Positions 28,223 to 37,205 are shown, numbered from the stretch's first letter. The stretch is 64,000 bases of DNA from an uncultured Succiniclasticum sp. (GCA_902801365.1 CADCHY010000004.1:1-64000), one strand, 5' to 3'. The notes: a model not told the origin generated them from the sequence alone. Translations and numbers: made by a program.

Positions 28223-28256
28223 AAATAACAGTGTCGGAAGGCACTGTTATTTTTTT
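28223..28256 (+). terminator. Intrinsic terminator after yqeY
   Basis: An 11-bp perfect stem AAATAACAGTG/CACTGTTATTT with an 8-nt loop, continuing into a run of T residues. Confidence 0.9.
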
Positions 28257-28370
28257 GTGATAATTCGTGAATTCTGTGTGGCAACTTATATTTTTTGTGG
28301 CGTCTGCGCAGATAAAATAGTATAATAAAAGTTAAAGAATTCTTATTTGTTAAATAGAAATATATAAATA

Positions 28371-28427
28371 TAAGAAAAGAAATGAGCAAAACAGCGGGAA
28401 CGGTTTTGCGGATTCTTTTCCCGGCAG
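28371..28427 (+). repeat. Intergenic repeat, copy 2 (uninterrupted), in the floA leader
   Basis: Uninterrupted counterpart of the repeat at 26755-26925. GCAAAAC (28386-28392) and GTTTTGC (28403-28409) form a hairpin with a 10-nt loop ending 36 nt before the floA ATG, so it will be in the floA transcript. A TATAAT lies upstream at 28321-28326 with a poor -35. Confidence 0.6.
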
Positions 28428-28445
28428 AGTATTTTGGAGGGCTTT

Positions 28446-29426
28446 ATGTCAAATTTATTAGTAGGCGGCAGCGCCAGTCTGTTTCTGATTATAATCGGTG
28501 TGTTTATCTTTTTGCAGTTTGTGCCGGTGGGGCTTTGGATTTCAGCCATATCCGCAGGCGTGAGCATCAGCATCTTCAATCTGGTAGGCATGCGGCTGCG
28601 CCGAGTACCGCCGGATAAGATCGTACTGCCGTTAATCAAGGCGAACAAAGCGGGTCTGAATGTAAATTCCGATCAGCTGGAAGCCCATTATCTGGCCGGC
28701 GGCAACGTGGACCGGGTTATCGATGCCCTGATTGCGGCACACCGGGCGGCTATTAACCTTACCTTTGAACGGGCCTGTGCTATCGATCTGGCCGGCCGCG
28801 ATGTATTGGAAGCGGTACAGATGAGCGTTAACCCGAAAGTCATTGAAACACCGGTCGTTGGCGCGGTGGCGAAAAACGGTATCGAATTACGGGTTAAAGC
28901 GAGAGTTACTGTACGCGCCAACATTGAACGGCTGGTAGGTGGCGCCGGGGAAGCAACGGTAATCGCCCGTGTCGGGGAAGGCATCGTTTCCACAGTGGGT
29001 TCTTCTGAAATGCACACCGATGTGCTGGAGTCGCCGGAGCATATTTCCAAAACGGTATTGGATAAAGGACTGGATGAAGGCACTGCTTTTGAGATTTTGT
29101 CCATTGATATTGCGGATGTTGACGTGGGACGTAACATCGGCGCAGCCCTGATGACCGATCAGGCGGAAGCGGATAAACGCATCGCCCAGGCGAAGGCGGA
29201 GCAGCGTCGTGCTATGGCGGTTGCCAAAGAACAGGAAATGAAAGCTTACACCCAGGAGATGAAAGCCAAGGTCGTGGAAGCGGAAGCCAAAGTGCCGGAA
29301 GCCATGGCGGATGCGTTACGGCAGGGCAATCTGGGCGTGATGGATTATTACCGTATGAACAATATCAATGCGGATACTCAGATGCGCAAGGCCATTTCCG
29401 GGACGGATACGCCGGAAGAAACGTAA
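28446..29426 (+). CDS. floA: Flotillin-like protein FloA
   Basis: Membrane scaffold of functional membrane microdomains. 326 residues. N-terminal hairpin-type hydrophobic region ([25 protein letters not shown], about residues 10-34), then the FloA/YqfA PHB-like core ([34 protein letters not shown]-type segments) and a C-terminal coiled coil rich in Ala/Glu (about 235-300). ATG 28446 is 5 nt after TGGAGG. The order rpsU-yqeY-floA is as in Bacillus. An unknown gene and a PPK2 gene follow. Confidence 0.93.
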   Translation: MSNLLVGGSASLFLIIIGVFIFLQFVPVGLWISAISAGVSISIFNLVGMRLRRVPPDKIVLPLIKANKAGLNVNSDQLEAHYLAGGNVDRVIDALIAAHRAAINLTFERACAIDLAGRDVLEAVQMSVNPKVIETPVVGAVAKNGIELRVKARVTVRANIERLVGGAGEATVIARVGEGIVSTVGSSEMHTDVLESPEHISKTVLDKGLDEGTAFEILSIDIADVDVGRNIGAALMTDQAEADKRIAQAKAEQRRAMAVAKEQEMKAYTQEMKAKVVEAEAKVPEAMADALRQGNLGVMDYYRMNNINADTQMRKAISGTDTPEET

Positions 29427-29448
29427 GAAGATTTGTGCAGCAGGATAA

Positions 29449-29483
29449 AGGCAATGTTATGTAATACAGGCAATGTTATGTAA
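29449..29483 (+). repeat. 16-bp direct repeat
   Basis: AGGCAATGTTATGTAA occurs at 29449-29464 and 29468-29483, separated by TAC. It lies between floA and the unknown gene. Short tandem duplication; no function evident. Confidence 0.7.
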
Positions 29484-29532
29484 CGTGAACCGCAAAACAG
29501 GAGTTGCCAGGTAGTATTGCAGGAGTGTAATC

Positions 29533-29982
29533 ATGTTTTTTAACCGGAATTATATACCGGCAGTTCCCATCCGGGAGGAACAGCGTCTTTCGGAAGAAGA
29601 GGAGCTGGCACGGGCACTGAAACGGGAGGCCCGCATCTTTTTCCCGGACAAAAAGCTGCCCGACCTGGATGAAGAGGAACACGACGCGGTCTGCCGGGAA
29701 GAGGACAGCTTACGGAGAGAGGCGGACGGAAGCATTTCCCGTCACGAATTGGAAGCCGCGCGGCAGGAAGCGGAACAGATTGCCAGAAACAGGCAACAGT
29801 TGCAAAACAGCGGACTCAGCGGTTCGCTGCTGGCTGACGGCGAAATCGGTTTACAAATTGGGGAAACGGGTCAAAACGTTCAACCCCGCTTAAATAAACA
29901 GGACGTAAAACGGGGCATCCGGTTACAGGTCATATTGGACAAGCCCCGGGGCATTACGCCTTGGAAGGGGGACAAATTCTAA
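29533..29982 (+). CDS. Hypothetical protein between floA and the PPK2 gene
   Basis: 149 residues; I do not recognise a family. Start ATG with AGGAG upstream. The first two thirds are very rich in Glu, Arg and Ala and likely helical or coiled coil (residues about 18-95). The C-terminal third (about 115-149) is more ordinary, with RLNKQDVKRGIRLQVILDKPRG. No signal peptide, membrane segment or metal motif. Its stop overlaps the next start (TAATG), so it is probably coexpressed with the polyphosphate kinase; the order floA-X-pap suggests one operon. Codon use looks like its neighbours. Confidence 0.75.
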   Translation: MFFNRNYIPAVPIREEQRLSEEEELARALKREARIFFPDKKLPDLDEEEHDAVCREEDSLRREADGSISRHELEAARQEAEQIARNRQQLQNSGLSGSLLADGEIGLQIGETGQNVQPRLNKQDVKRGIRLQVILDKPRGITPWKGDKF

Positions 29983-31466
29983 TGTTAAACAAGGTTGATC
30001 TCGGCGCGAAATTGAAAAAATCAGATCTGAAGAAGCTGCTGGATGAGAAACTGGGCTACGAACTGGGTAAGGCGCAGCGTGCAGCCCGGGATGCAGGCAT
30101 GCCGGTCATCATGGTCTTTGAAGGCTGGCGTCATTCCCGACGTAGCGAAATCGTCGGGAAGATGATGCAGTTTATGGATGCCCGCGGGTTCCATGTGTAC
30201 ACCTCAACGCGGGTTACGGAATTGCAGAGGCAGCAGCCTTTCTTTACTTCGTTCTGGAAACGCCTTCCGCCTCCGGGTCATATTACCGTTTACCGTCACG
30301 GCTGGTACTATCTGAAAAACGATATCGAAGTTAAGAATGAAGCGAAATCCACCCGTGTCACCTATGACCAGATCAACGCGTTTGAAAAACAGTTGACAGA
30401 CGGACATTATTGCCTGCTGAAATTCTTCGTACATGTTTCGGAGAAGCAGCAGGAAAAAAATAAAAAAGCCCTCATCAAGGAAACAGGCAAGGCATGGAAA
30501 CCTGTTCATGAAATTTATACCGAAGAAGGAAACTATGACAAGTTCTACAAACGGTATGATGAGATGCTGAAAGCTACCGACACGGAGAATGCCCCCTGGC
30601 ACCTGATCAGCGGGGAAGACGTGGACGTGGCGGAATACGAAATCTTCAACGCGGTGGTGGACGGCATCAACAAGGCGGTGAAAGCGTTTACCACATACAA
30701 AGAAGCGCAGCGCTTGTCCACCAACGTCAGTGACAGCAAGCGGAAGTATGATATCCTCAGCAAGGTTGATTTAAGCAAAGATGTTTCCAAAGACGAATAC
30801 AAGGAGAAACTGGACGAGTATCAGAAACGGCTTCGGGAATTGCAGGTGGAAGCATTCAACAAAGGGGTTTCCACAGTTCTTGCTTTTGAAGGCTGGGATG
30901 CCGGCGGCAAAGGCGGCGCCATCAAACGCGTAGCGGAAGCATTGGATCCTCTGGATTTCAGCGTTCATCCGTACTCTGCCCCCAATCAGGTTGAAAGGTT
31001 GTTCCATTACCTTTGGCGGTTCTGGATCAATGTTCCCGAACCGGGGCAGATTGCCCTGTTTGACCGCACCTGGTACGGCCGGGTCATGGTAGAACGTATT
31101 GAAAAGATTACTCCGGACGTGGACTGGCGCCGGGGTTACGATGAGATAAATGAAATGGAAAAGGAATGGGCGGAAGCCAACATGGTCGTCCTGAAATTCT
31201 GGCTTCAGATCGACAAGGATGAACAGGCCCGCCGTTTTAAAGAACGGGAAAACAATCCGGAAAAACTGTGGAAGATTACCGACGAAGACTGGCGCAACCG
31301 GGCCAAGTGGGCGGAATATGAAGAGGCGGTCAACGAAATGCTGGGACGTACCAATACGGATTACGCTCCCTGGATCATCGTAGAAGCCAACAGCAAATAC
31401 TACGCCCGGCTGAAAGTATTGAAGAGCATCATCGACGCGCTGGAAAAGAAGCTGAAAGCAAAATAA
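29982..31466 (+). CDS. pap: Polyphosphate:AMP phosphotransferase (two-domain PPK2)
   Basis: Fused PPK2 protein; family members use polyphosphate to phosphorylate AMP to ADP. 494 residues. The C-terminal domain (about residues 260-494) has an intact Walker A (FEGWDAGGKGGAIKR, about 301-315), Walker B-like LFDRTWYGRV and the lid. The N-terminal domain (about 10-240) keeps the fold but lost these residues: FEGWRHSRRSE replaces the P-loop and YRHGWY replaces FDRTWY, so it is probably structural. Start ATG 29982, just at the stop of the unknown gene, with GGAAGGGGGA upstream. AMP specificity is inferred from the fused architecture. Confidence 0.88.
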   Translation: MLNKVDLGAKLKKSDLKKLLDEKLGYELGKAQRAARDAGMPVIMVFEGWRHSRRSEIVGKMMQFMDARGFHVYTSTRVTELQRQQPFFTSFWKRLPPPGHITVYRHGWYYLKNDIEVKNEAKSTRVTYDQINAFEKQLTDGHYCLLKFFVHVSEKQQEKNKKALIKETGKAWKPVHEIYTEEGNYDKFYKRYDEMLKATDTENAPWHLISGEDVDVAEYEIFNAVVDGINKAVKAFTTYKEAQRLSTNVSDSKRKYDILSKVDLSKDVSKDEYKEKLDEYQKRLRELQVEAFNKGVSTVLAFEGWDAGGKGGAIKRVAEALDPLDFSVHPYSAPNQVERLFHYLWRFWINVPEPGQIALFDRTWYGRVMVERIEKITPDVDWRRGYDEINEMEKEWAEANMVVLKFWLQIDKDEQARRFKERENNPEKLWKITDEDWRNRAKWAEYEEAVNEMLGRTNTDYAPWIIVEANSKYYARLKVLKSIIDALEKKLKAK

Positions 31467-31512
31467 GAGTTAAAGACAGTTAAATTACATTTTTAAAAGA
31501 GAGGTTACCTGC

Positions 31513-33234
31513 TTGAGCTGGAATCTGCAAAAAGAGATTAAGGAAATCCTTGCAACAGAAATCGGAACCCAGATATTTGCCCCGGGGCGGAGAACCCCGG
31601 TGGCTTTTTTATACCCGAACACCTACCATCTGGGGATGTCCAACCTGGGTCTGCATATTTTGTACCAGATTCTGAACCGGGAAGGCTGGGCCTGTGAACG
31701 GGTATTCTTGCCGGAGACAAAGAAGCGGGAGGAGTATGCCAAAACGAAAACAGCTCTGTTTTCCATGGAGACCCAGCGCCCGTTGGCAGATTTTCCGTAT
31801 ATCTGTGCCACAATTTCTTTTGAAATGGATTATCTTAACTTTCTGATCCAGCTGCAGATGGGGCATATTAAACTGCTCGCGGAAGAACGGGGCGAAAAAG
31901 ATCCCTTTGTTATCATCGGCGGTCCCTGTGCCACTTTTAATCCGGAACCGCTGGCGGAATTTGCTGATCTTGTGGTCATCGGCGAAGGGGAGGAAACCCT
32001 GCCGAAACTTCTGAGGCTTTTGGAACAGTTGCGTATGGAAAAGAAAACACGCAGGGAAAAACTGCTGGCAGCGGCACAGTTGCCGGGGGTGTATGTGCCG
32101 CATTTCTATGTACCGCAGTACGACAGGACAGGCGCCTTTACCGGTATGGAACACCTGGCAACGGTACCGGAAATAATCAGCCGTCAGTGGGTGAAAGAAT
32201 TGGACGCGTATCCCCATACTTCGGCTATTATTTCACCCTATACAGAATTTGCCAACATGTTCATTGTGGAAGTGGCCCGGGGCTGTGGACGGCATTGCCG
32301 GTTCTGCATGGCGGGTTACTGCTTCCGCAGGCCCCGTAACCGCAAACTGGAGATGCTGCTGCAGGATATCCGGCAACGCCCGGAAAATACGGCCAAAGTG
32401 GGGCTGATGGGCGCTGCGGTTTCGGATTATCCTGAAATGAAACAGCTGACAAGTACATTAGCTGAAGAACACATTTCCTTTTCCTGCGCTTCCCTGCGGG
32501 CCGATTCACTGGACCGGAAACTGGTGCAGGCTTTGGCAGAAAGCGGGCAGCGTACCATGACGGTAGCGCCGGAAGCAGGCAGTGTCCGGATGCGGGATGC
32601 TATTAACAAAGGAATTACGGAAGAACATATTTATCAGGCGATGGAGTATGCGGCTCTGGCAGGGATGCCGAACATCAAGTTGTATTTTATGATCGGGCTT
32701 CCGGGAGAAACGGACGAAGACATAGACGAGATGATAGCGATGGTTCACCGTGTCCGTTACCGCATGGATGAACTGGGGCATAAAGGCGATCTTATCCTTT
32801 CAGTCAATGCCTTTATCCCCAAACCTTTTACACCATACCAGTGGTCGCCTCTGGAAGATGTAAAAGTATTGAAACACAGATTTAAGATACTGCAAAACGG
32901 ATTCAGAAAAGACAGGCGGATCCGTCTTTTAACCGAATCGTTGAAAGAGACATTGTTACAGGCTGCCCTGGCACGGGGAGACAGGCGGCTTGGCAAAGTA
33001 TTGCTTTGGGCAGCGGAAAACCGGACAGGATTGAAAGAGGCGTTTCAGTCTCATCATATCCTGCCGGAAGAACTTGCCTGCCGCAAAATAAAAACCGGAG
33101 AACCATTGCCCTGGGATCATCTGGACATGGGCGTGAGCAAAATGTATCTGTTAAAAGAAATGGAAAACTCCCGGATTGGCAAGTTTACGCCGGGTTGTTT
33201 TGACGGTTGTAAACGTTGCGGCGTTTGCAAATGA
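31513..33234 (+). CDS. B12-binding/radical SAM protein (TIGR03960-like)
   Basis: 573 residues. An N-terminal cobalamin-binding-like domain (FLYPNTYHLGMSNLGLHILY; VIIGGPCATFNPEPLAEFADLVVIGEGEE), then radical SAM with CGRHCRFC (about residues 257-264), then a C-terminal Cys cluster CFDGCKRCGVC. This matches the uncharacterised family that often carries, or is followed by, a DUF2344 domain; neither is present here. Role unknown, possibly RNA modification. It starts with TTG at 31513, supported by AGAGAGG 8 nt upstream. Confidence 0.82.
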   Translation: MSWNLQKEIKEILATEIGTQIFAPGRRTPVAFLYPNTYHLGMSNLGLHILYQILNREGWACERVFLPETKKREEYAKTKTALFSMETQRPLADFPYICATISFEMDYLNFLIQLQMGHIKLLAEERGEKDPFVIIGGPCATFNPEPLAEFADLVVIGEGEETLPKLLRLLEQLRMEKKTRREKLLAAAQLPGVYVPHFYVPQYDRTGAFTGMEHLATVPEIISRQWVKELDAYPHTSAIISPYTEFANMFIVEVARGCGRHCRFCMAGYCFRRPRNRKLEMLLQDIRQRPENTAKVGLMGAAVSDYPEMKQLTSTLAEEHISFSCASLRADSLDRKLVQALAESGQRTMTVAPEAGSVRMRDAINKGITEEHIYQAMEYAALAGMPNIKLYFMIGLPGETDEDIDEMIAMVHRVRYRMDELGHKGDLILSVNAFIPKPFTPYQWSPLEDVKVLKHRFKILQNGFRKDRRIRLLTESLKETLLQAALARGDRRLGKVLLWAAENRTGLKEAFQSHHILPEELACRKIKTGEPLPWDHLDMGVSKMYLLKEMENSRIGKFTPGCFDGCKRCGVCK

Positions 33235-33268
33235 TAAATTGAAATTAAAATCTGAAAGAGAGAAACGA

Positions 33269-34078
33269 ATGCAAAAAGATTTCAAAGTGACGTCACAAAA
33301 CAATGTATGGTTCGGATACTTTACAAGATTTGAGCAGGCGGGTTTTACAACAGCATGTTCCGCCCGGCTGCACGGGGAAAGTGATATTGTTCCGGGCACG
33401 TTGAACCTGGCGCTGCATGTGGGAGATAATCCGGAAAAGGTTCTTCGCAACCGGCAGAAATTTGCGGAGGCCATTGGCGTAAAGGCGGAACGGTTTACCA
33501 CCTGCGCCCAGGTGCACGGAAGTAAGGTACAGGTTGTGTCGGAGTGTTTGATTGGCAGCGGCGCGTTGTCCTTTGCCGGTACGGTTCCGGAAACGGATGC
33601 GCTGATCACCAATCTGGCAGATGTTCCATTGTTGTTATTTTATGCTGATTGCGTTCCGGTGCTTTTGGCCGATCCGGAAACGGGAGCCATCGGTCTCGCT
33701 CATGCAGGCTGGCGGGGAACGGCTGCGCAGATCGCTAAAAAAACGGTCAGCGCCATGACCGAAGTGTTTAGCGTCAGACCGGAAAACCTTCTGGCAGCTA
33801 TCGGCCCTTCTATCGGTGGCTGTTGTTACGAAGTGGACGACGTGGTACGGAACGAGATGCCTGATTACGAAAGCTGCTTTATGGCTAAATGTGACGGGAA
33901 GTACTGGCTGGACCTGTGGCAGGTCAACCGGCAGCAGCTGATGGAAGCGGGAGTGGCGCCTTCCCGTATTTCCGTTGCGGGGGTATGCACAAACCATAAT
34001 CCGGAACTGTTCTGTTCTTACCGCTATGAAAACGGGAGAACGGGACGCATGGGCGTATGCCTGTGCAGGAAAGGGTAA
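33269..34078 (+). CDS. pgeF: Peptidoglycan editing factor PgeF / YlmD-type purine nucleoside phosphorylase
   Basis: Laccase-domain (DUF152) protein. About 269 residues. Key zinc/active-site segments are CAQVHGSKV, FYADCVPVLLADP, GLAHAGWRGT (His and Cys ligands) and GPSIGGCCYEV. Family members phosphorolyse or deaminate adenosine-type nucleosides; the E. coli homologue YfiH affects peptidoglycan composition. The ATG at 33269 follows GAAAGAGAG; further upstream codons overlap the radical SAM gene and lack a ribosome site. It opens the ylm-type cluster. Confidence 0.88.
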   Translation: MQKDFKVTSQNNVWFGYFTRFEQAGFTTACSARLHGESDIVPGTLNLALHVGDNPEKVLRNRQKFAEAIGVKAERFTTCAQVHGSKVQVVSECLIGSGALSFAGTVPETDALITNLADVPLLLFYADCVPVLLADPETGAIGLAHAGWRGTAAQIAKKTVSAMTEVFSVRPENLLAAIGPSIGGCCYEVDDVVRNEMPDYESCFMAKCDGKYWLDLWQVNRQQLMEAGVAPSRISVAGVCTNHNPELFCSYRYENGRTGRMGVCLCRKG

Positions 34079-34178
34079 AAACACCGTTTTGAAGCAATTC
34101 GTTTTTAAGTATAGTTTCCGCAAAGCACAAATCCACTTTTTTCTTGCTGAAAACCTGCTTTTCTGTTATGCTTTAATG

Positions 34179-34187
34179 TGATATAAT
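34179..34187 (+). promoter_or_regulatory. Extended -10 promoter before yggS
   Basis: TGA plus TATAAT (34182-34187) is an extended -10 with a poor -35. It would drive yggS-sepF-proC-ylmH from about 34194. Confidence 0.6.
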
Positions 34188-34249
34188 TTCTTATTATATT
34201 TTAATTTATTTTTCATTCATAAATATTGATTCAAAAGAGGTCTGGTTTT

Positions 34250-34951
34250 ATGTTGGCAGATAATCTGCGTAACGTTAGGGAAACAATTGCGTCTGCGCTG
34301 GCGAAACGCAGTGGGAAGAAAGAGACCGGCGATGAGGTCTGCCTGGTTGCCGTGACGAAGAACCATCCGGCGGAGGCGGTCACGGAGATTGAAGCGCTGG
34401 GAGTGGAGAATATCGGGGAAAACCGGGTGCAGGAAGCCCGGGAAAAACAGGAGAAGTTAGGTCATCCGGGCAAGTGGCATTTAATCGGCCACCTGCAGAC
34501 CAATAAGGCGAAGCAGGCAGTGGAATCTTTTGACCTGATCGAATCCGCGGACAGCGAACACCTGCTGCGGGCACTGGAAAAAGAAGCGGCGAAACAGTCC
34601 AAACTCATGGATGTTCTTCTGCAGATAAACATTGCAAGGGAACCCCAGAAGACAGGTTTTCTGGCAGAGGATTATGAAGCAATCCTGCCGGTGCTGGATG
34701 AAATGCCCCACATCAGGGTACGGGGCATCATGGTAATCGCACCGAATACACCGGATCAGGACGTGCTGCATACTGTGTTCCGGCAGGGCTATGAATATTT
34801 TTGTAAACTGAAGCGGCAGCGGAACGATATCGATTATCTTTCCATGGGCATGACAAGCGATTACGCAATTGCCGTGGAAGAAGGAGCCAACATGGTTCGT
34901 GTGGGAACCGCATTGTTTGGCGCACGGGATTACAGCAACCGCGGTTATTGA
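34250..34951 (+). CDS. yggS: PLP homeostasis protein (YggS/YlmE family)
   Basis: Single-domain alanine racemase-like fold that binds PLP without known catalysis and keeps vitamin B6 and amino acid pools balanced. 233 residues. VAVTKNHPAEAV contains the PLP Lys; GENRVQEA, WHLIGHLQTNKAK, GIMVIAP and LSMGMTSDYAIAVEEGANMVRVGTALFG regions are conserved. ATG 34250 lies behind AAAGAGG. In Bacillus ylmE is likewise next to sepF. Confidence 0.93.
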   Translation: MLADNLRNVRETIASALAKRSGKKETGDEVCLVAVTKNHPAEAVTEIEALGVENIGENRVQEAREKQEKLGHPGKWHLIGHLQTNKAKQAVESFDLIESADSEHLLRALEKEAAKQSKLMDVLLQINIAREPQKTGFLAEDYEAILPVLDEMPHIRVRGIMVIAPNTPDQDVLHTVFRQGYEYFCKLKRQRNDIDYLSMGMTSDYAIAVEEGANMVRVGTALFGARDYSNRGY

Positions 34952-35023
34952 TTTGAAAATGAAGATATGCGGCAGCGGCCTGTTGCAGATCATATACGAT
35001 AAATAAAACAGAGGAGACATATT

Positions 35024-35605
35024 ATGGGCAAGAAAAAGTTTTTAGACCGTATTTCGGACGCGCTGGGATTATATGATCCGGACGATCCGAACCGTGTATT
35101 GGAAGAAGACGACGAAGAATTTGAAGAGGAAGAAGCAGCGGAGAAACCGGCCAGAAAAGGGTTCCCGAAAGCGGTCCGCCCCGCCCCGGTCCCTGTAGTG
35201 AAAGAAGAACCGGTGCCGGCTCCTGTGGAAAAGGAAGTCAAAGAGAAAAAGCCCGGTCTTTTGTCCCGGGTCCGTAAGAATAAAAAGGAGAACCGTACAA
35301 TCCAGGTGAAGACTACAACGGAAGTCCGCGTGGTAGTGATTGAGCCTTCCAGTTTTGACGATTCCCAGAAAGTCGCGGACTTTTTGCGGAACGACCAGCC
35401 TGTAGTGGTTAATTTTGAAACTACCGAACCGGCTGTGCGGAAACGTATGACGGACTTTATCAGCGGAACCATTTATGCGCTGAACGGCACGATCCGCACC
35501 ATTGGTCCGAACATTCTGGTCTGCGCGCCGCGTAATGTGGATATTGACGCAGAGGCCGAAGTGTACGGCGGAGAAAGAGGAGGATCCTCATGGCCGAAAA
35601 ACTGA
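35024..35605 (+). CDS. sepF: Cell division protein SepF
   Basis: FtsZ-binding protein that shapes Z-ring filaments and has an N-terminal membrane-binding amphipathic helix. 193 residues. MGKKKFLDRISDALGLYD at the start is the helix; a long acidic/Lys linker (about 25-95) is followed by the SepF beta core (VVVIEPSSFDDSQKVADFL, VVNFETTEP, RMTDFISGTIYALNG). It can replace FtsA as membrane tether in FtsA-less bacteria. Its end overlaps proC by 16 nt. Confidence 0.93.
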   Translation: MGKKKFLDRISDALGLYDPDDPNRVLEEDDEEFEEEEAAEKPARKGFPKAVRPAPVPVVKEEPVPAPVEKEVKEKKPGLLSRVRKNKKENRTIQVKTTTEVRVVVIEPSSFDDSQKVADFLRNDQPVVVNFETTEPAVRKRMTDFISGTIYALNGTIRTIGPNILVCAPRNVDIDAEAEVYGGERGGSSWPKN

Positions 35606-36417
35606 ATTTGAAAAAGCTGGCGTTTATCGGCGGCGGCGCCATGGGTGAGGCAATCATAAAAGGCATTACTGGCGCTGGGCTGATGGATCCGGCGGCGATT
35701 TATGTAGGAGCACACCGGCAGGAACGTGCGGATTATCTGCACGATACCTATGGCGTGACCGGACTCGTTGACAATTGTAAAGCAGTGAAAGATGCAGACA
35801 TGGTCATACTGGCAATCAAACCGCAGATGGTGGACAGCGTGCTGCGCGGCGAGCTGATTTCAGCTGTACCTGCGAAGGCAGTCATCCTTTCCATCATGGG
35901 TTCTGTGACGATAGAAAAGATTGCCGGGATATTTAAAGGACATCCTGTGATCCGTACCATGCCCAACACGCCGCTGGCAGTAGGAGCCGGTATGACGGCC
36001 ATAGCGCCCGGTAACGGGGTGAGTGAAGAAGCGGTGAAAACCGCGGAACAGATTTTTGGCTGTTGCGGGGAAACACTGCGGATTCAGGAAAAGGATATTG
36101 AAGCGGTCACCGCTGTCTCCGGCTGCGGACCGGGATATGTTTATGTGATGATTGATGCGTTGGCGGATGCGGGCGTTATGGCAGGTCTGCCCAGGGCGGC
36201 GGCCATCAAGCTGGCGGCCCAGACTTTTGCCGGCTCGGGAAAGATGGTGCTGGAGACGGGAAAACATCCTGCCGTGCTGCGTGATATGGTGACGTCTCCC
36301 GGCGGCACTACCATTGCCGGCATCAAAGCACTGGAGAACGGCGCGGTGCGCGGCGCGATGTACAACGCGGTGCAGGCTGTGCTGAACCGCAGCGAAGAGT
36401 TAAAGGGAAACAAATAG
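35590..36417 (+). CDS. proC: Pyrroline-5-carboxylate reductase ProC
   Basis: Last step of proline synthesis: NAD(P)H-dependent reduction of pyrroline-5-carboxylate. 275 residues. Dinucleotide fold FIGGGAMGEAIIKG at residues 11-24, VILAIKPQMV, IRTMPNTPLAVGAG and the C-terminal signature DMVTSPGGTTIAGIKALE are clear. GAGGAGG ribosome site within the end of sepF. It sits where ylmG/yggT is found in Bacillus; several Bacillota carry proC in this cluster. Confidence 0.95.
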   Translation: MAEKLNLKKLAFIGGGAMGEAIIKGITGAGLMDPAAIYVGAHRQERADYLHDTYGVTGLVDNCKAVKDADMVILAIKPQMVDSVLRGELISAVPAKAVILSIMGSVTIEKIAGIFKGHPVIRTMPNTPLAVGAGMTAIAPGNGVSEEAVKTAEQIFGCCGETLRIQEKDIEAVTAVSGCGPGYVYVMIDALADAGVMAGLPRAAAIKLAAQTFAGSGKMVLETGKHPAVLRDMVTSPGGTTIAGIKALENGAVRGAMYNAVQAVLNRSEELKGNK

Positions 36418-36419
36418 GC

Positions 36420-37205
36420 ATGGCAGACAGAGATAAAATACTGCGCTACTTCAAAGCGAGTGGGGACGAAGAGCTGGCAGCGCGGCTGGTGGATCTGGCG
36501 GAGACTGCCCGGAAAACTGGCAGATACAAGGTCAGCGAGTTTCTGGACCCCCATGGCAGGAATGTGGCGGAAATTGTGGCGGCAAACTTTGAAGGCATCC
36601 GTCTGGAAACTGACGGCGGGTTTGCCAATGCAGAACGGTGCAAGACTGCTTTCGTGGCAGAGGATTCTTACGGCACACCGGATTTTGGGATAGTATGCTA
36701 TCTTGTTACCTGGGATAAACGGTATTATACGTTAGGCCATAGAGATATCCTTGGCGCATTTATGGGCATGGGCTGTGAACGTGAGATTCTGGGGGATATC
36801 GTACTGGTGCCGGAGGGCGCCCAGTTTGTGGCGGACAAAGCCTTTGCAAACTACATTGAGAGCAACCTGACCCAGATTGGCGCGGCTTATGTGGGCCTGC
36901 AGCAAATCGGCAGAGAGGAATTGCAGGCAAAGGAAGAAAAAGTTAAGATAATTTCGGCTACCGTGGCGGCTCTGCGGCTGGATGCGGTGGCGGCAGCCGG
37001 ATACGGCATCAGCCGTTCCCGGATGGCAGAAGAAATCAAAAGTCAGAATGTGAAACTGAACTGGAAAGAAGCCAGGAGTGCGTCCCAGTCTGTTGCCGAA
37101 GGCGATATAATGTCATTTCGCGGCAGAGGCAGGGTGGAACTTTCGGAAATTCGCGGCACGACGAAAAAAGGACGCTTTGCGATTACGCTGAAACGGTATA
37201 TATAA
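36420..37205 (+). CDS. ylmH: YlmH/RqcP2-type S4-domain RNA-binding protein
   Basis: About 261 residues. N-terminal region FLDPHGRNVAEIVAANFEG and RDILGAFMGMGCEREILGDI are hallmarks of YlmH. A C-terminal S4 RNA-binding domain (about 185-255, LRLDAVAAAGYGISRSRMAEEI ... GDIMSFRGRGRVEL) is present. In Bacillus YlmH acts in ribosome-associated quality control at the P-site. Starts 2 nt after proC. Lies directly before divIVA, as in Bacillus. Confidence 0.92.
   Translation: MADRDKILRYFKASGDEELAARLVDLAETARKTGRYKVSEFLDPHGRNVAEIVAANFEGIRLETDGGFANAERCKTAFVAEDSYGTPDFGIVCYLVTWDKRYYTLGHRDILGAFMGMGCEREILGDIVLVPEGAQFVADKAFANYIESNLTQIGAAYVGLQQIGREELQAKEEKVKIISATVAALRLDAVAAAGYGISRSRMAEEIKSQNVKLNWKEARSASQSVAEGDIMSFRGRGRVELSEIRGTTKKGRFAITLKRYI

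Noticed and set aside
28382..28618. A 78-codon ORF starting in repeat copy 2 and running into floA
   Set aside because: It overlaps the real floA start out of frame; floA has the ribosome site and the family match.
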